Part shown: positions 1 to 11,720 of the stretch, piece by piece
How the letters are laid out: every line of letters starts with the position of its first letter
Position numbering within the stretch: the first letter of the stretch is position 1
Source: Turritopsis dohrnii
Taxonomy: Eukaryota; Cnidaria; Hydrozoa; Anthoathecata; Oceaniidae
Length of the DNA stretch: 64,000 bases
Direction: 5' to 3'
Assembly (NCBI GenBank): GCA_027922465.2
Contig: BQMF02000064.1
Span: 310,001-374,000, forward strand
Position numbers and translations under genes: made by a program
The notes under the pieces: model-generated
What the model saw: the letters and a program-made list of their open reading frames with translations, nothing else
Told to the model about the DNA's origin: nothing
The model's database searches: none

Positions 1-581
1 GCGGGCGACCTGGTTTTCTTTCAAAACGTTTACCAATGATTACTCTTTACTTCTATGTTTTTATATGAATTTGACTTTGGTACTTCCGTTAGAAAACAAT
101 GCGCATGTGATATGTTATGGCACTTGTTATTCGGCACTTAGGAAATTGTCTTTATGGTCTGCACAGGATATAGATCCAAATATTAAATTAGAGGAAACAA
201 CTTATATGTGTGGTCAGGCTTCTCCAGTTGTCATTCGATGACTTACCTATTTAATAGTGCTAACGTAACGTGGTCCTTTCCACCGCATATGGTTTTAATG
301 TATCTTTGTTTTGGATGAATAGATTTACATTTTCGATTTGCATGCCTACCAACCAAAAACGGGCGTACCAGGTTTTAAAAAGCAATTCTTTCGTTTTGTA
401 AGTAAGTGATTATAATCTTTTGATTTTTGAGCATATATTTTGCGCTGACCTTAAGGCCTATGGGCCTCTTGTTTAATCATTAAAATATACACGGGTCATT
501 TATCTTGTCATTGTTATTTTGTAATTTATTCATTTCGGTTTTTATATAAAATTCGTGTCATACTGTTTTGTAAAAACTTAC
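1..581. other. Window start, no gene recognised
   Basis: AT-rich sequence without a long open frame. It may hold introns or later exons of the minus-strand gene whose first exon ends at 582, but none could be supported. Confidence 0.4.
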
Positions 582-1195
582 TGATGATGCTCACAGTGTT
601 GAGCGAAACGTTTATAATAAAATCGGACATGTCGTAGAACTGTGTCGTTCTTTTTCTTAATGTATACATTATTCCAATTCTCTATCAGGGGAGCTGGGTA
701 TGGTGTGATGCTAGTGTATGCAAATAGCTGAATTTCAGTGGGTAACAATATGGCTGCTATTAATTGAGTCAATTCAAAAGAAACGTCGGAAACTACAACA
801 GTGACAACAAGATCTTTACGAAGGATGATGAACAGAAGTGCTTGTATGACAATCTCCATGTCATCACACACATTGATATCAATCAGACCGTATCGCTTGG
901 GAAGACTCAAAGTATTGGTAAACATCAGCCATTCCCTGTAAACTGCCAGGTAATTGATTTCGTTTGGATCAATGGTGGTAAAAGAAAAAAGGCCAAGAAT
1001 TGTTTCATTTGCATCTGCAAACCATTGATTTACTACTCCGCATCTTTCATATTGCGGAATGTGATTTTCAAGATCACTATCGTGTGCTGTATTCATGGAC
1101 ACTGTTGCTATAAACAGAAAAAAGAATATTCCAACAAAACTGAATCCAATCCGTATTTTGTCGCTGTTTATGACCATAAAGATTTCGACGAGCAA
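582..1195 (-). CDS. First coding exon of an unrecognised membrane or secreted protein
   Basis: Open frame of about 204 codons on the minus strand. A hydrophobic stretch (residues about 17-33, rich in F, I and V) follows a short basic start and looks like a signal peptide or signal anchor. The second methionine, seven codons in, is an equally good start. The rest is alternating strand/helix-like sequence with two N-x-S/T sites. The frame reaches a stop a few bases past 582, but a strong donor (CA|GTAAGTTTTT) lies just before that stop, so this is probably exon 1 of a gene continuing left of base 582. The alternation of hydrophobic strands and helices faintly recalls periplasmic-binding-like (ANF receptor) ligand domains, but I see no diagnostic motif. 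No later exon was found in bases 1-581. Confidence 0.45.
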
Positions 1196-1641
1196 GATGA
1201 ATCTCTGATATGAATTGTTTATACAATATGAAGAAGTTTTCTCTTGCTATTCATTTATTTTATGTTTTTTAGATAAATACAATGACACACGCATAAAATA
1301 ACAATAACGTTAATTCCATTTTGTATTTCTTTTTATCTACATCTTATATTATTTTATATTTCCTTTCGAAGAACAAATCAAATTTCAGTTAGATAAATTA
1401 AAATAAATTTGTTGTTTCTGTTTTTTCATTAGTTTCCAGTCCTTGGCTTTCCGTTCTTTAAGGCCCTGACCTGACTCGCACCTGAGCAGCCAAAGTGTTG
1501 GCAAGGATGTGTGTAACACTGATTTTACTTGCACGAAGCCCACTGTGAATGCACTCGATGACTTTCAAACGGGAAGAAATGCTCATTTTCAGCGGACTGT
1601 ATGATTTGGAACTAATATACAGGTGTAAGACTTAATCAGTT

Positions 1642-1851
1642 ATGTTCCCTTTGTTGTTGCTATTGTCAACATTGTTCTCCTTGTTACTTACTGATGGTTT
1701 ATTTGTAAAGAAAGGGGTTTCAATTGAACACCGGCCAAGTGATCTCAGCTTCTATGACAGTAGTGTGGATCAAGCAGTAGGTACTAACCTACTAAGAGCA
1801 AGATTTCTGTTTAAGAGAGTTACCTGGTTCAGTGATATTGCACCTTCCTAA
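1642..1851 (+). CDS. Possible small secreted peptide, 69 residues
   Basis: An ATG-started frame of 69 codons. The first 19 residues are almost pure L/F/S/T with a typical signal-peptide core ending near LTDG. The remaining 50 residues contain no cysteine and no known motif. An AATAAA signal lies about six bases after the stop codon, which is what makes a short real gene plausible rather than chance. No intron is needed. I do not recognise the mature sequence. A single hydrophobic short frame can arise by chance in AT-rich DNA, so this is a candidate only. Confidence 0.3.
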   Translation: MFPLLLLLSTLFSLLLTDGLFVKKGVSIEHRPSDLSFYDSSVDQAVGTNLLRARFLFKRVTWFSDIAPS

Positions 1852-2512
1852 GCTCAAATAAAAGCTTTAAATGCTCTTGAAACGACTTCGCTGTACCTGA
1901 TAATAGTCCTGTCAGAATTGTAGAAATCATTCCGTGAAAATATCAGTTATAATTTGACTCAGGACTTTGGAGTGTTGCGGGGGTTTGGTGAAAGGTAAAT
2001 TAATATGCAGATAAGTAAAGCACATTGAAAATTAATTTGCACAAGAATTCCTTTTTTCCTTCAGGGATTGATGCTGGTCAAATGTCAAAATAATTGAATT
2101 TATAACGAACACCCCAATTTTACGAACCTCACATATATATCACCATTGAGTGACTGCATACCGGTCTTCGGTCAAATTAAAGAAACCCATACCAAGCCTG
2201 TATTTGTGTCGCTTATGACTTGCGTTTACTTAATCACGTTTAGTTCTAAATTTTTTAATAAGTTGCTAGAGGTATGGATACAATGCAAATCTCATAGAAA
2301 ACCTCTATAACCAAATCTCATAGAAAACCTCTATAGCCAAATGCCCAAGATGCTCTTAAGATGCCGGAACGCTTCATTGTAAAAGAAATTTAAATGTTCG
2401 AATCCTGCACGGCTAAATCTACCATGTTATTTTCACGCAATGATGTCATACAAATTTGACGTCAAATTTGGATAAAATTTGTTAACTTTTGATAAGTTTT
2501 CAAAGAGTAAAT
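1852..2512. other. Intergenic, with a small tandem duplication
   Basis: No coding sequence seen. Bases 2286-2337 hold two tandem copies of a 26-base unit (core ATCTCATAGAAAACCTCTAT) differing at one position. The region just before 2513 presumably holds the promoter of the repeat-protein gene. Confidence 0.5.
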
Positions 2513-3875
2513 ATGTATATCTTGATATTGAAAATCTTTTTGATTGTTTTCTTACAATTCCTCGTCACAAGCGACGAACTGATTTCATCAAGTGATTTCT
2601 ACGTCGAAGGTAAGTGTCAGCAAACATCCGCAATCAGAAAATTGAGTACTTTAAGCTCTATTAACAATGAAACAATGTAAAACGTGATCAACTTTTCACT
2701 TTCCTTTAGATTGTCTGTTGCATGATTTCTTCACGCATGCCAAGTGTCAACATCCACTCGTTGCAAATGCGGCAGAGTCTCAAAGATCGAGCAGATCCTT
2801 TGACGTAACAGTACTTTTATCTGATGATATTCGTAAAGCTATAATCGCAACCATCACCGATTTTTTGATCGAGTTTGGTGGAAATATCTTGCTTTTATGT
2901 GAGCTGTTTATTTGTGCAATGACCGAATTGGGACTGGGACCGAAAGATTTGTCTTTCTTGTTGTCATGTTTGACCTTATGGCAAACTGCAAGTGTTTTTA
3001 AAACGAAAAACACACTTGCTAAAACACCCGATGTTGCGTTCAGACTCCCTGAAAACCTGCAACGAAACATCAAAGTCAGAAACCAGCAATCTAGCGTTCC
3101 GGTCGTCCATTCTAAACCGACCCGATATCAATCGTCCGAAAGTGTTCACACAGACCCACTGATGTTCTTTACCAACCCACAACGAAACAGCAAAGTCAAA
3201 AAACAACAATCTAGCGTTCCGGTTGTCCATTCTAAACCAAGCCAGTCTCAATCGTCCGGAAGTGTTCACACAGACCCACTGATGTTCTTTACCAACCCAC
3301 AACGAAACAGCAAAGTCAAAAAACAACAATCTAGCGTTCCGGTTATCCATTCTAAACCAAGCCAGTCTCAATCGTCCGGAAGTGTTCACACAGACCCACT
3401 GATGTTCTTTACTAACCCACAACGAAACATCAAGATCAGAAACCAGCAATCTACCATTCCGGTTGTCCATTCTAATTCGAGTCGGTCTGAATCATCCGCT
3501 AGTGTTCACCCAGACCCAATGATGTTCTTTACCAACCCACAACGAAAGAACAAAGTCAAACAACAACTATCTAGCGTACCGGTTGTCCATTCTAAACCGA
3601 GGCAGTCTCAATCGTCCGTAGGTGTTCACACAGACCCACTGATGTTCTTTACCAACCCACAACGAAATAGCAAAGTTAATCAACAACAATCTAGCGTACC
3701 GGTTGTCCATTCTAAACCGAGCCAGTCTCAATCGTCCGGAGGTGTTCACACAGATCCACTGATGTTCTTTACCAACCCACAACGAAACAATCTTTCCAAA
3801 ACCACTGGCAAGCTGTTGTTTGAACACAAACCTCTTCTTGATAATACGACCTCAGAAATATATGAAATCCAATAA
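2513..3875 (+). CDS. Secreted protein with six 40-residue tandem repeats
   Basis: Two exons: 2513-2609 (donor GAAG|GTAAGT) and 2710-3875 (acceptor CTTTAG), giving 420 residues in one frame. Residues 1-22 (MYILILKIFLIVFLQFLVTS) are a clear signal peptide. A short N-terminal domain follows, with a cysteine pair (DCLLHDFFTHAKC), a predicted hydrophobic helical stretch around GGNILLLCELFICAM, and another cysteine. From about residue 149 come six exact-length 40-residue repeats (120 bases each, from about 3060 to 3779) with conserved DPLMFFTNPQRN, SSVPVVHSKP and SQSQSS. The repeats are basic and serine/glutamine-rich, and some carry KK. An AATAAA signal overlaps the stop codon. Family unknown. It could be a structural/matrix protein or a multi-copy peptide precursor. 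The reading frame and the intron are well supported; the function is not. Confidence 0.7.
3060..3795 (+). repeat. Six 120-base tandem repeats inside a coding exon
   Basis: Units begin at about 3060, 3180, 3300, 3420, 3540 and 3660, followed by a partial seventh. All full units are exactly 120 bases, so the frame is kept. Units 2 and 3 are almost identical at the DNA level and unit 4 is the most diverged, which suggests recent unequal exchange or conversion among some units. Confidence 0.9.
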
Positions 3876-4647
3876 ACAATTGTTTTGAAATCTTAATTCC
3901 CCTTTTACCCGAAAACTTTTCTCGGTTTTGAAGTAAATAGAGAGTCACTTAATTCAAAACTTTATGGGATTCAGAAATTTGTTTGAGTTGACGAAAGCTC
4001 GTCTAATATGAAGATCAGAAATATTCTTTATTAATAGATAAATTGATTAAAAAATTCGAGTTCCAAAAAAAGTGATCGTTACAAGACATGATGCTTAACG
4101 AACTTACTGTCAGAGAGTTTAGGTAACTCTCAGGCTCGAGGTGAAAGATATCTTGGAAATGAGAGCAGATCCAGATCTTGTTGAGAAACTGATGATGGCA
4201 AAAGAACAGAACGTTTTTAATTAAAATACATACATACAGAAAAATTTAATAAAACAAATAAATACATAAATTACAAATGAATAGAATGGAAATTCAATCC
4301 CAGAGCGCAAGGTCATCATTTTCAACAAATTTGCACTGTGGAATATGCATGGTGATTCGGAGAAAAAAAACCAAAGCCGTTCACAAAAATATTGACGTAA
4401 ATTTTCATTGCTTCGTAAAACTTAATAAAACAATAATTTCTTGTTTGGTGAGGTTAACCGACAGGTTGATGAGGAAGATGTCTCGTTTTGAAGTTGTCTC
4501 GTTTCGAAGCAGTGCTAATCGAAAGTTCAGAAAACGAAACTGCTTGAGAATATGGCAACCACAAAACAAAACAACATATACTAAAAAAGGTGCTTTCATA
4601 ATCTTAAATGATTCAATTCAATTCAATTCAATTGTTTGTTACTTTTC
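3876..4647. other. Intergenic, convergent gene ends
   Basis: Lies between the 3' end of the plus-strand repeat-protein gene and the 3' end of the minus-strand gene that stops at 4648. A short (AATTC)n run is at about 4610-4632. A 124-codon open frame on the plus strand (4277-4651) has no recognisable domain and is not called. Confidence 0.5.
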
Positions 4648-7600
4648 TTAAATAAAGCTAAAAATGAAGCTGATCGCAATTGACATTATAAAAATGGCAA
4701 AATGCAGCCAATATGCATGAAGCCATTTTATTCCGCGAACAGAATAGACGAGGAATTTCCGCGCAATTACTACGCGTTCAAATTGTTCTCTTCCAAATTC
4801 CGTGGTGACGTCATATGAAGGCGTTTGGTCTTTAACAACAAATCTTGTCAAACCAGCTGAATGAATCATGCGCAATAGTGAGCTACTCCGCAGAATGTTA
4901 TTCAGGCTGTTCTGCAAAATATCGAAAACAACGATGTTACAATCTGCAAGATCGAATATTCTCATGTACATAGACATGCTCAGTTGTGCACCACGGAATC
5001 TAAAGGAAATTTCATGTCTTTGTTAACACCATGCTTGGAAACATACAAGACAAAAAAAAAATCAACAAACAAAATTCGTTGAATGGAAAATGATGCGAAA
5101 ATTCAAACTATATCCGACACAAAACGACCACTTTGTCCTTGCGGGGCCCGATGCACAATATCACATCATTTCGTGTTTCGTGTTACATGAAACAGGAGGA
5201 AATGGCTAGGACATACTACCTGTTGTACAACTTATGCGGTTTGAAAGAGAATAGATTTTGTTACCGTGGTTTCACCCAAGCCGTTACAATCTCATAATAT
5301 TCTCCTGTCGCCTGAAAGTTTCGTTTATGTGCTTCTAAACCTGAAGGCGCGATTTCTTCTCTGTCTTCATCTTCAGGGTAAACATATTCTCCAACAGCAT
5401 AAGCCACTACATCCTTTATCTAAAAAAAACAGAAAATGATATTATACAGTCACATCATAATGGAGTAAGTTATGTCCGTAATATTTATTATTATACGTTT
5501 TTATACATTATACGTATCACCATACATTCGGATGAAGAGATCAAAACGTGGCGAAGTAACACCCATACTAGAAATCTTATTAACAACGCCCTCGCTTCAC
5601 AACGCCTTCACTTAAACGCTCAACGATTTACGTGCAAATTTTGTGAATTGGATCGTCTTTTAAAGCACAAAAAAATTATAAAAGGAATATATTGTATCGC
5701 AGCCATTTTTGAGACACCATAAACTAGGATGATCATATCTCAACGAAGAAAATGGTTCAACACATCAAATCGCCATCTTTATTCACATTCAAAGATATAT
5801 AAGATTACCTGCACAGCATCAAGGAGGAGGACTTGGTTTCGTCGTCCTAAACACACCACCACTCCAGGGAAAGACCTGCACGAAAAAGAAACGGAAGGAG
5901 GTCTAGAAACGAGACGGGATGAAAAGCAGAGAATGAAGAAAAATTGGGTATTTTATTACGTCACAAAGGTACTCGCTTTTGAAAGAATCTGTGAAGAAGA
6001 AAAATGGCCAATATTTCCTGACACTACGTCACACATGGACAAGTTCTTACTTATTCTTCCCAACGTTCGGCTTCAAAAATTCCAGATATTGGTTTAAAGT
6101 TTCGTGTCCGTCTCTACCACCTCTGTGTCGCCACACCCTGTCCTCGTTTTCAAATATCCAGTGAATCAATTCTTCCTGGAAAGAACTGTGGAAATCACCA
6201 ATGGCAACCGTATGTAAGTGGCTGAAAGACAAACAATACGTTCAAAACCCAATAAGACTACTAAACTCGATGAACCGAACAACTACCCTTCACTACAGCT
6301 GGTGAAAATCTGGAGAAGTGAGACTGCCGAACCATTCAATGCGAAATGTACCTCTGCAGTAAATTAACAAGTTTGCTCGATAAGTTCCGTGAAAGATCGA
6401 ATGGGCGAGTCGACTTGCAATTCTTTTCTAAAAAAACCTTCAGCTGCAAGTACTGGGTGGGTCGTGAATTCAACAGAACACTATAGTCCAAAGTCGACAA
6501 GTAATCGCTAGTATTTTCATAAACAAAGTCGACCAGTTTTCCAACGATCACCTCCTTGGTGGCGACAACATGAAGTTCTTGCCGTTTCAACCATCGGTTG
6601 TAATCAAAGTTGTTGTCGATGATTTCTGGCGAGGGCGAGCCGCTGTCAATCAAGTCATTCAGAAACATAAGAAGGTGCTTGCTCAAGAATCTGAAACCAA
6701 TATCAGGAAATGAGAAGTCGAGCAGAACACATATCCATGGCAACAACAAGATCAAATGATAAAAGCACGGATTTTATTGACATTTCATTTCGAGAGAAAA
6801 TATACGAAAATACACAAACCGAAAAGTTTGAAAATACTCGTCCTCTAATAACTTGTCCATAACAAACTCGAAAATCATGCTCGCCAGATCCTTGTTTGTA
6901 TTACACGAAATCTGTCTCTGGTAGGAAAAGCTAGTTTTCCTCTCTGTGTTGCAAAATCCTTTCGTTAACACAATATCTTTACCGTAACCGAAACTCTCAG
7001 GTCGAAAATCGTAGTAACTGCGCCATTCAGACGAACAGTCGAAATCGACATTGAAAATAGTGCCTAAAAAGTAAGATGGTAGACAAAAAAGTACCAAGTT
7101 TTAATACAAAATATTTTATGAGTTCTCTTCCGACATTTTCATGTGAGATAAGCGTTTCATAAACGATGTCACATATTTTCAAATCTTCATGACAAAAAAA
7201 AAGTCATAGCTGAATTGAGTTATTTTGAAAGCTTTCTACCTTGTTATAATCAGTCGAAATAACATTGAAATAAAGTCATATCAGGTGATGATCCCAGTAG
7301 ATATTCATCGACTATATTGTAAAACACTTTCGTTCTCACTGCATGCGATTTCATTGTAAAAAATCACTTGTTATTATCTAACGTAACGACGTAACAACTA
7401 AAGTAAGTGCAGTAATTTACCTGTGATGTCTGGAGAAACAAATCGACGCAAAGCTTCCCAAGTACTGCGATTAGGGAAATGACGTGGTAAAATAATAGCA
7501 GGAACCAACTGCCTTTTATCAAGGATCTCAATGAAGAATTGTAACCAAACCTAAACCAATGAGAGAACAGTGAGTATGCAGCACTGATCAAACAGAATAC

Positions 7601-9354
7601 AAAGGGACGAATTGACATTATGTGTAGAAACCTGGAAAAGGCCATAACAGGAAAACTTTAAATGTATCCTCACCAATTCACTCCGGATAGTTTGATAAAT
7701 TTTCATTGAAGACACTACCGATAATGTGTTCGCTAGCTTGCAATTACATCTCTCACCTATATCAAAACTTTGTGTATGACGTGCTTACCTCAGCTGTATC
7801 ATAAGGGTGACCAGAGCTATATCCTTTATACATGTATACCCCATACTTGGTAAACAAAAGTTCGGAATTTTCAATTTCCACGCCTTCACTGTTGTATATG
7901 CTAGCAAAAGCACTATCCACACGATAACCTGCAAATAAAAACATGTAAAACACGTAAAAAAAAAAAAACGCTGAATTTAATCTTGGTTATTCTTGGACTC
8001 GCGAAAAAAAAAAAAACCTCAAAAGTGTATATATGAAAGTTCTAAGCTTCATCCCAACTGAGTGCTGTGTACGCAATAGAGAAACAAATTGTACCCAAAA
8101 TTTGTAGCCTTACCTATTTCAAGAGGCCGTTCGCAATGATCACCAGAGCTTGGCGAGTAGCAACCTATAATCTGTGGTCCGCAACACATCGCGCAATCAA
8201 AGAACTTCATGTTCAATTTCACGGCAAATGTTGTGACCTTTTTAGGTTTTTCGGCCATTGATTCAATTTTTCTTTCAATAGTTTCTTCTTGTAGCAGAAG
8301 TTCGGTCTTCTTTTCAATCGTTCGTTGGTCGTGGTGTTGAAGTGAACTTTTATCAATGGCCTGTAACAATAAAGGTAAAGACACCTTGTTGGTAAAGTTA
8401 TTTTTTTGACCATGTTAGTCTTACATGTCAAACAGTTAAGCAACAAAAGATCACCTTGACAACAATAGCCCGCCTACCCTTGAGCTCAGTCAACGAAAAC
8501 TCATCGGAAAATATATCGTCAACATTTGTTGCTTTCCCATCGATGGTAACAGATCTTATTCCAAGATGACGAAGCAACTCATGGTATTCCATGAAACAAG
8601 ATAATAAGGTTTGTCGGAGGTTTTCTTCTAAATTCAATTCTCCATTCGTTTGGACTGTTACTGATACCGCAGGTTCGGACCACAATTTCAGATTGTAGCC
8701 AAAGGAAAGAAGGTCGTTTTTCTTTGATGCATTCCATGGGTAAGTAGAAAGTTTGTGCTCTAAAGCCTCGATTCGTTGCTGCAGTGTTAAGCTTTTATCT
8801 TCACAATTAGAGTTCTCTTCAACTGCTGCATGTGTATTTAAACCTGTCAGTTGCTTTTGAGAAGTTCTCAACTTATCACAATCATTTGCCTCGTTGAAAT
8901 CAGAAAAGATGAAATCTCTCAGCACACCGATCAATAGATCTTTGAGTTTTTGGTAGCGAGGTACTTGCATATGATTGATTCGTTTGCAACATGTTTGCAA
9001 CACTGACATGATATAGCCATCAGAAATGATGTCTGGTGGAATATCATCTTCTAGTTGTTGTAACCAATTTTCCTTGCCAGTGGTATCATGAAGGTTACTG
9101 ACAACCTTGCCAGGAAATAAAGCGAACACCATCGACAAACGAGAAAGCTGTCTTTTCATTTCTTCCTGTCGTTTAGCTGTAAAACAGTTCTTCTCTATGC
9201 AGAAAGTCAATGTGGATAGAAATGTTTCCGCAACTGATTGAGATACAGACACCTTGCTTTGAGTGTTTTCCTGATGAAAGTATGCCAGGAACCTTTCTTC
9301 AGTTTTCATGATATCAGTAACAATCTGAACAACAGAAGGCATATTTTGAGCCAT
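4648..9354 (-). CDS. Unrecognised 914-residue protein, ten exons
   Basis: Ten exons join in phase with GT-AG borders: 9354-8455, 8360-8114, 7928-7789, 7550-7421, 7063-6820, 6690-6352, 6221-6051, 5875-5809, 5419-5265 and 4999-4648. The total of 2745 bases is divisible by three. The first 300 residues are helical and glutamine/glutamate-rich with several cysteines. The middle has a compact motif CAMCCGPQIIGCYSPSSG, then a stretch containing VPAIILPRHFPNRSTWEALR. Toward the C-terminus come WRHRGGRDGHE, a beta-like VVVCLGRRNQVLLLDAV and an acidic loop YPEDEDREE. The last ~20 residues are strongly hydrophobic (HFAIFIMSIAISFIFSFI) and could be a tail anchor. I do not recognise the family. The start ATG sits 14 bases from the end of a foldback transposon, so its 5' leader and promoter must involve that element or be very short. 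Confidence 0.7.
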
Positions 9355-9368
9355 TGGAAATTACCTTA

Positions 9369-11446
9369 TTACGGTAGCAGCGAAAGCGAATACCGTATTA
9401 AAACACCCGTGGACTACTACTACTACTACTACTACTCCTACTCCTCCTCCTCCGGCCGAAATGGCAATTAGTCTGCGATTTAGAGTCTGCGGGACTCTAT
9501 CAAAAACGCAATGTAAATTCTAATGAAGGAACGCAGCCTTCGTAATTTGGAAGCTTTTTCATATCGAACATTTAAAAGTAGATTACCTTTTATTTTAAAA
9601 GTACATAACCTGATATTTTATAACTTAATCCACGAAATTAGAATTCATTCGAATTCTAATCAAATAGGCGTACATAAAAATGGGACTTTTAGTTCATTAC
9701 GCTAACTGAAAATATATACTTGATATGTTGCTTTTCTTGTTAGTAAAGCTTATCAGTTCAAAATTTCTTATTACCTCGTTTGGTTTGTTAGCTATTACAC
9801 TATGTTTGTTTATTAAAGTTTTCAAAGATCTAGTTCAAAAAGGCAGTTTATTTGTTGGAATTCAATTTTGGTTTCGTCAAAAATTATTATTATTATAAAC
9901 AAACTTTTTTTTTTTCTACATAAGCTCTTACGAAAAAATGTCTTATAAAAAACACACAGCTCACGCATGTATAATTCTTTTGTCTTTAAATAAATTATTG
10001 CTGGTGTTTTATGGTTAGACCCTATTTACACTAATTAATCATTTTCATCAAATTTATCGTTAATGCCTGTTTTCCACCAGTGAGATATCTTAGAAAACAC
10101 CCAGTAAAAAAGTTTTTAGTACTTAAAGTAAAATTTCGAAAGCGTTTGCGTGAAAAGTAAACTTGCTGCTACCGTTTTGCGCCATCTGGCTCTTGTTTAA
10201 CTTTAACTACCAACCTCCGCAAAAGCTTGCAATGGCTTTGACTTTAGACATCCTGTAGAATAGGTATACAAAAAACTTCGCAATGTGTTAAACCTCTCCT
10301 CAAAAAACCATGGCTTGGATAGCAAATACACATTTCGAATATCGTTTCGGTTGGACCTTTTAAGTAGATGAAGGAACAATGCCTAAAAAGGAACTATCAA
10401 CTAATAATTGTGATTCTTAATTAGTGATTCTTAAGCCGTAAACAAGCAAAACCCAAACAAACAGTTGCTATGAATGGTAGCCATGAATATCATCATCAAT
10501 GCTGGAAATCAATAATGTACTTTTGAAAGCGTGAAGAATAAACAGTGATCCTTAAAGCTTTAATAAGGAAACATAAATACCAGAACAACATGGACAATAT
10601 TTGCTAATATTTTTAATTTCGAAACAAGAGCCAGATGGCGCAAAACGGTAGCAGCAAAAGTACTTGCCACAAGAATACTTTTAAATTTGAAATTTTACTT
10701 AAAGTTCTTAAACGTTCTGTAAACGTTATTTCTTGAGATATCTTACTGGTGGAAAACAGGCATAAACGATAATATAATGTTTAAAATTACTAACTCGTGT
10801 AAATAGGGTCTAATCGCTACACACCAGCAATTTAATTTATTAGAAGACAAAAGAATTATACATGCATGAGCTGTTTATGACGTACGTTTTTTTTATAAGA
10901 GCTTATGTAGAAAAAAAAACGCGTTTCTTCGAAAAAATAATGTATGTTTTGAATTATAATTTTTTGAAACCGAAAATGAATTCAAACAGATAACTGCCTT
11001 TTTTTAACTCGATTTTTGAAAACCTTGATGTTCAAAGACATAACAGATAGCTAACAAACGTAGAAAGTAATAAGAAAGTCTGATCTGTGCTTTACTGACA
11101 CGAAAAACATATCTATTTTCAAGTGCCAAAGTTCATTGATTCAGTACCATAAAGGTAACTAAAAGTCCCAGTTTTATGTAGACCTATTTGATTAATATCC
11201 ATTCCTTCATCAATTAAGTGATAAAATATCAAAGAAAACGTATTTTCAATGTATGTGATTGAAAACCTTCGAAAATTCAAAAGGCTGCGTTCGCTCATTA
11301 GAATGTATATTGAGTTTTTAGTGGGGACTCGCATAGTCTAAATCGTAGGCTAAAAACTGCCGTTTCGGCCGGAGTAGTAGTAGTAGTAGGAGTAGTAGGA
11401 GTCCAAGGGTGTTTTAATACGGTATTCGCTTTCGCTGCTACCGTAA
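9369..11446. mobile_element. 2.08 kb foldback DNA transposon with ~0.83 kb inverted arms
   Basis: The left end TTACGGTAGCAGCGAAAGCG is matched in inverse by CGCTTTCGCTGCTACCGTAA at the right end. Both ends are flanked by TA (9367-9368 and 11447-11448), fitting a TA target duplication. Inverted similarity continues through the whole of both arms, 9369 to about 10199 and about 10622 to 11446, including triplet runs ((TAC)n at 9414 and (GTA)n near 11370) and a conserved GATATCTTA...GGTGGAAAACAGGC block. The spacer is about 420 bases. The terminal core ACGGTAGCAGC also recurs at the inner end of each arm (near 10163 and 10644), so the element looks like one palindrome nested in another. No transposase is encoded; it is non-autonomous. 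Confidence 0.88.
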
Positions 11447-11720
11447 TAACAACATTGAACCCTAAGACATGGCTCTAGTGAATGAAAGGCCATACCGCTG
11501 CCAGTATTTCAACTTTTCTTATTCAACATTTCACACATGCAATCTGCTACTTTTGGTATATATTAAAAGGCAGACAAAATCTACTACTTACTACTTAATA
11601 GTTCAGAACGGAAATATTAGTAATGGCAAGTTTACGAACACAGTTAATGACTGTCATTGCCACAGAACATTTTGATGAGCTAATGAATGCCATGATGATC
11701 TCTAAGTTTAGAAATGTTCA

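Noticed and set aside
764..1213. 149-codon open frame on the plus strand
   Set aside because: Lies opposite the minus-strand exon 582-1195, which has a signal-like start and a strong splice donor; the plus frame has neither.
2780..3827. Open frames on the minus strand across the 120-base repeats
   Set aside because: They are by-products of a repeat whose length is a multiple of three; the plus frame has the signal peptide, intron and polyadenylation signal.
4277..4651. 124-codon plus-strand open frame
   Set aside because: No domain, low-complexity basic composition, and it lies in the 3' flank of the minus-strand gene.
9523..9705. Open frame in the left arm of the foldback element, mirrored at 11119-11334
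   Set aside because: Both arms show related short frames because they are inverse copies; no transposase motif is present.
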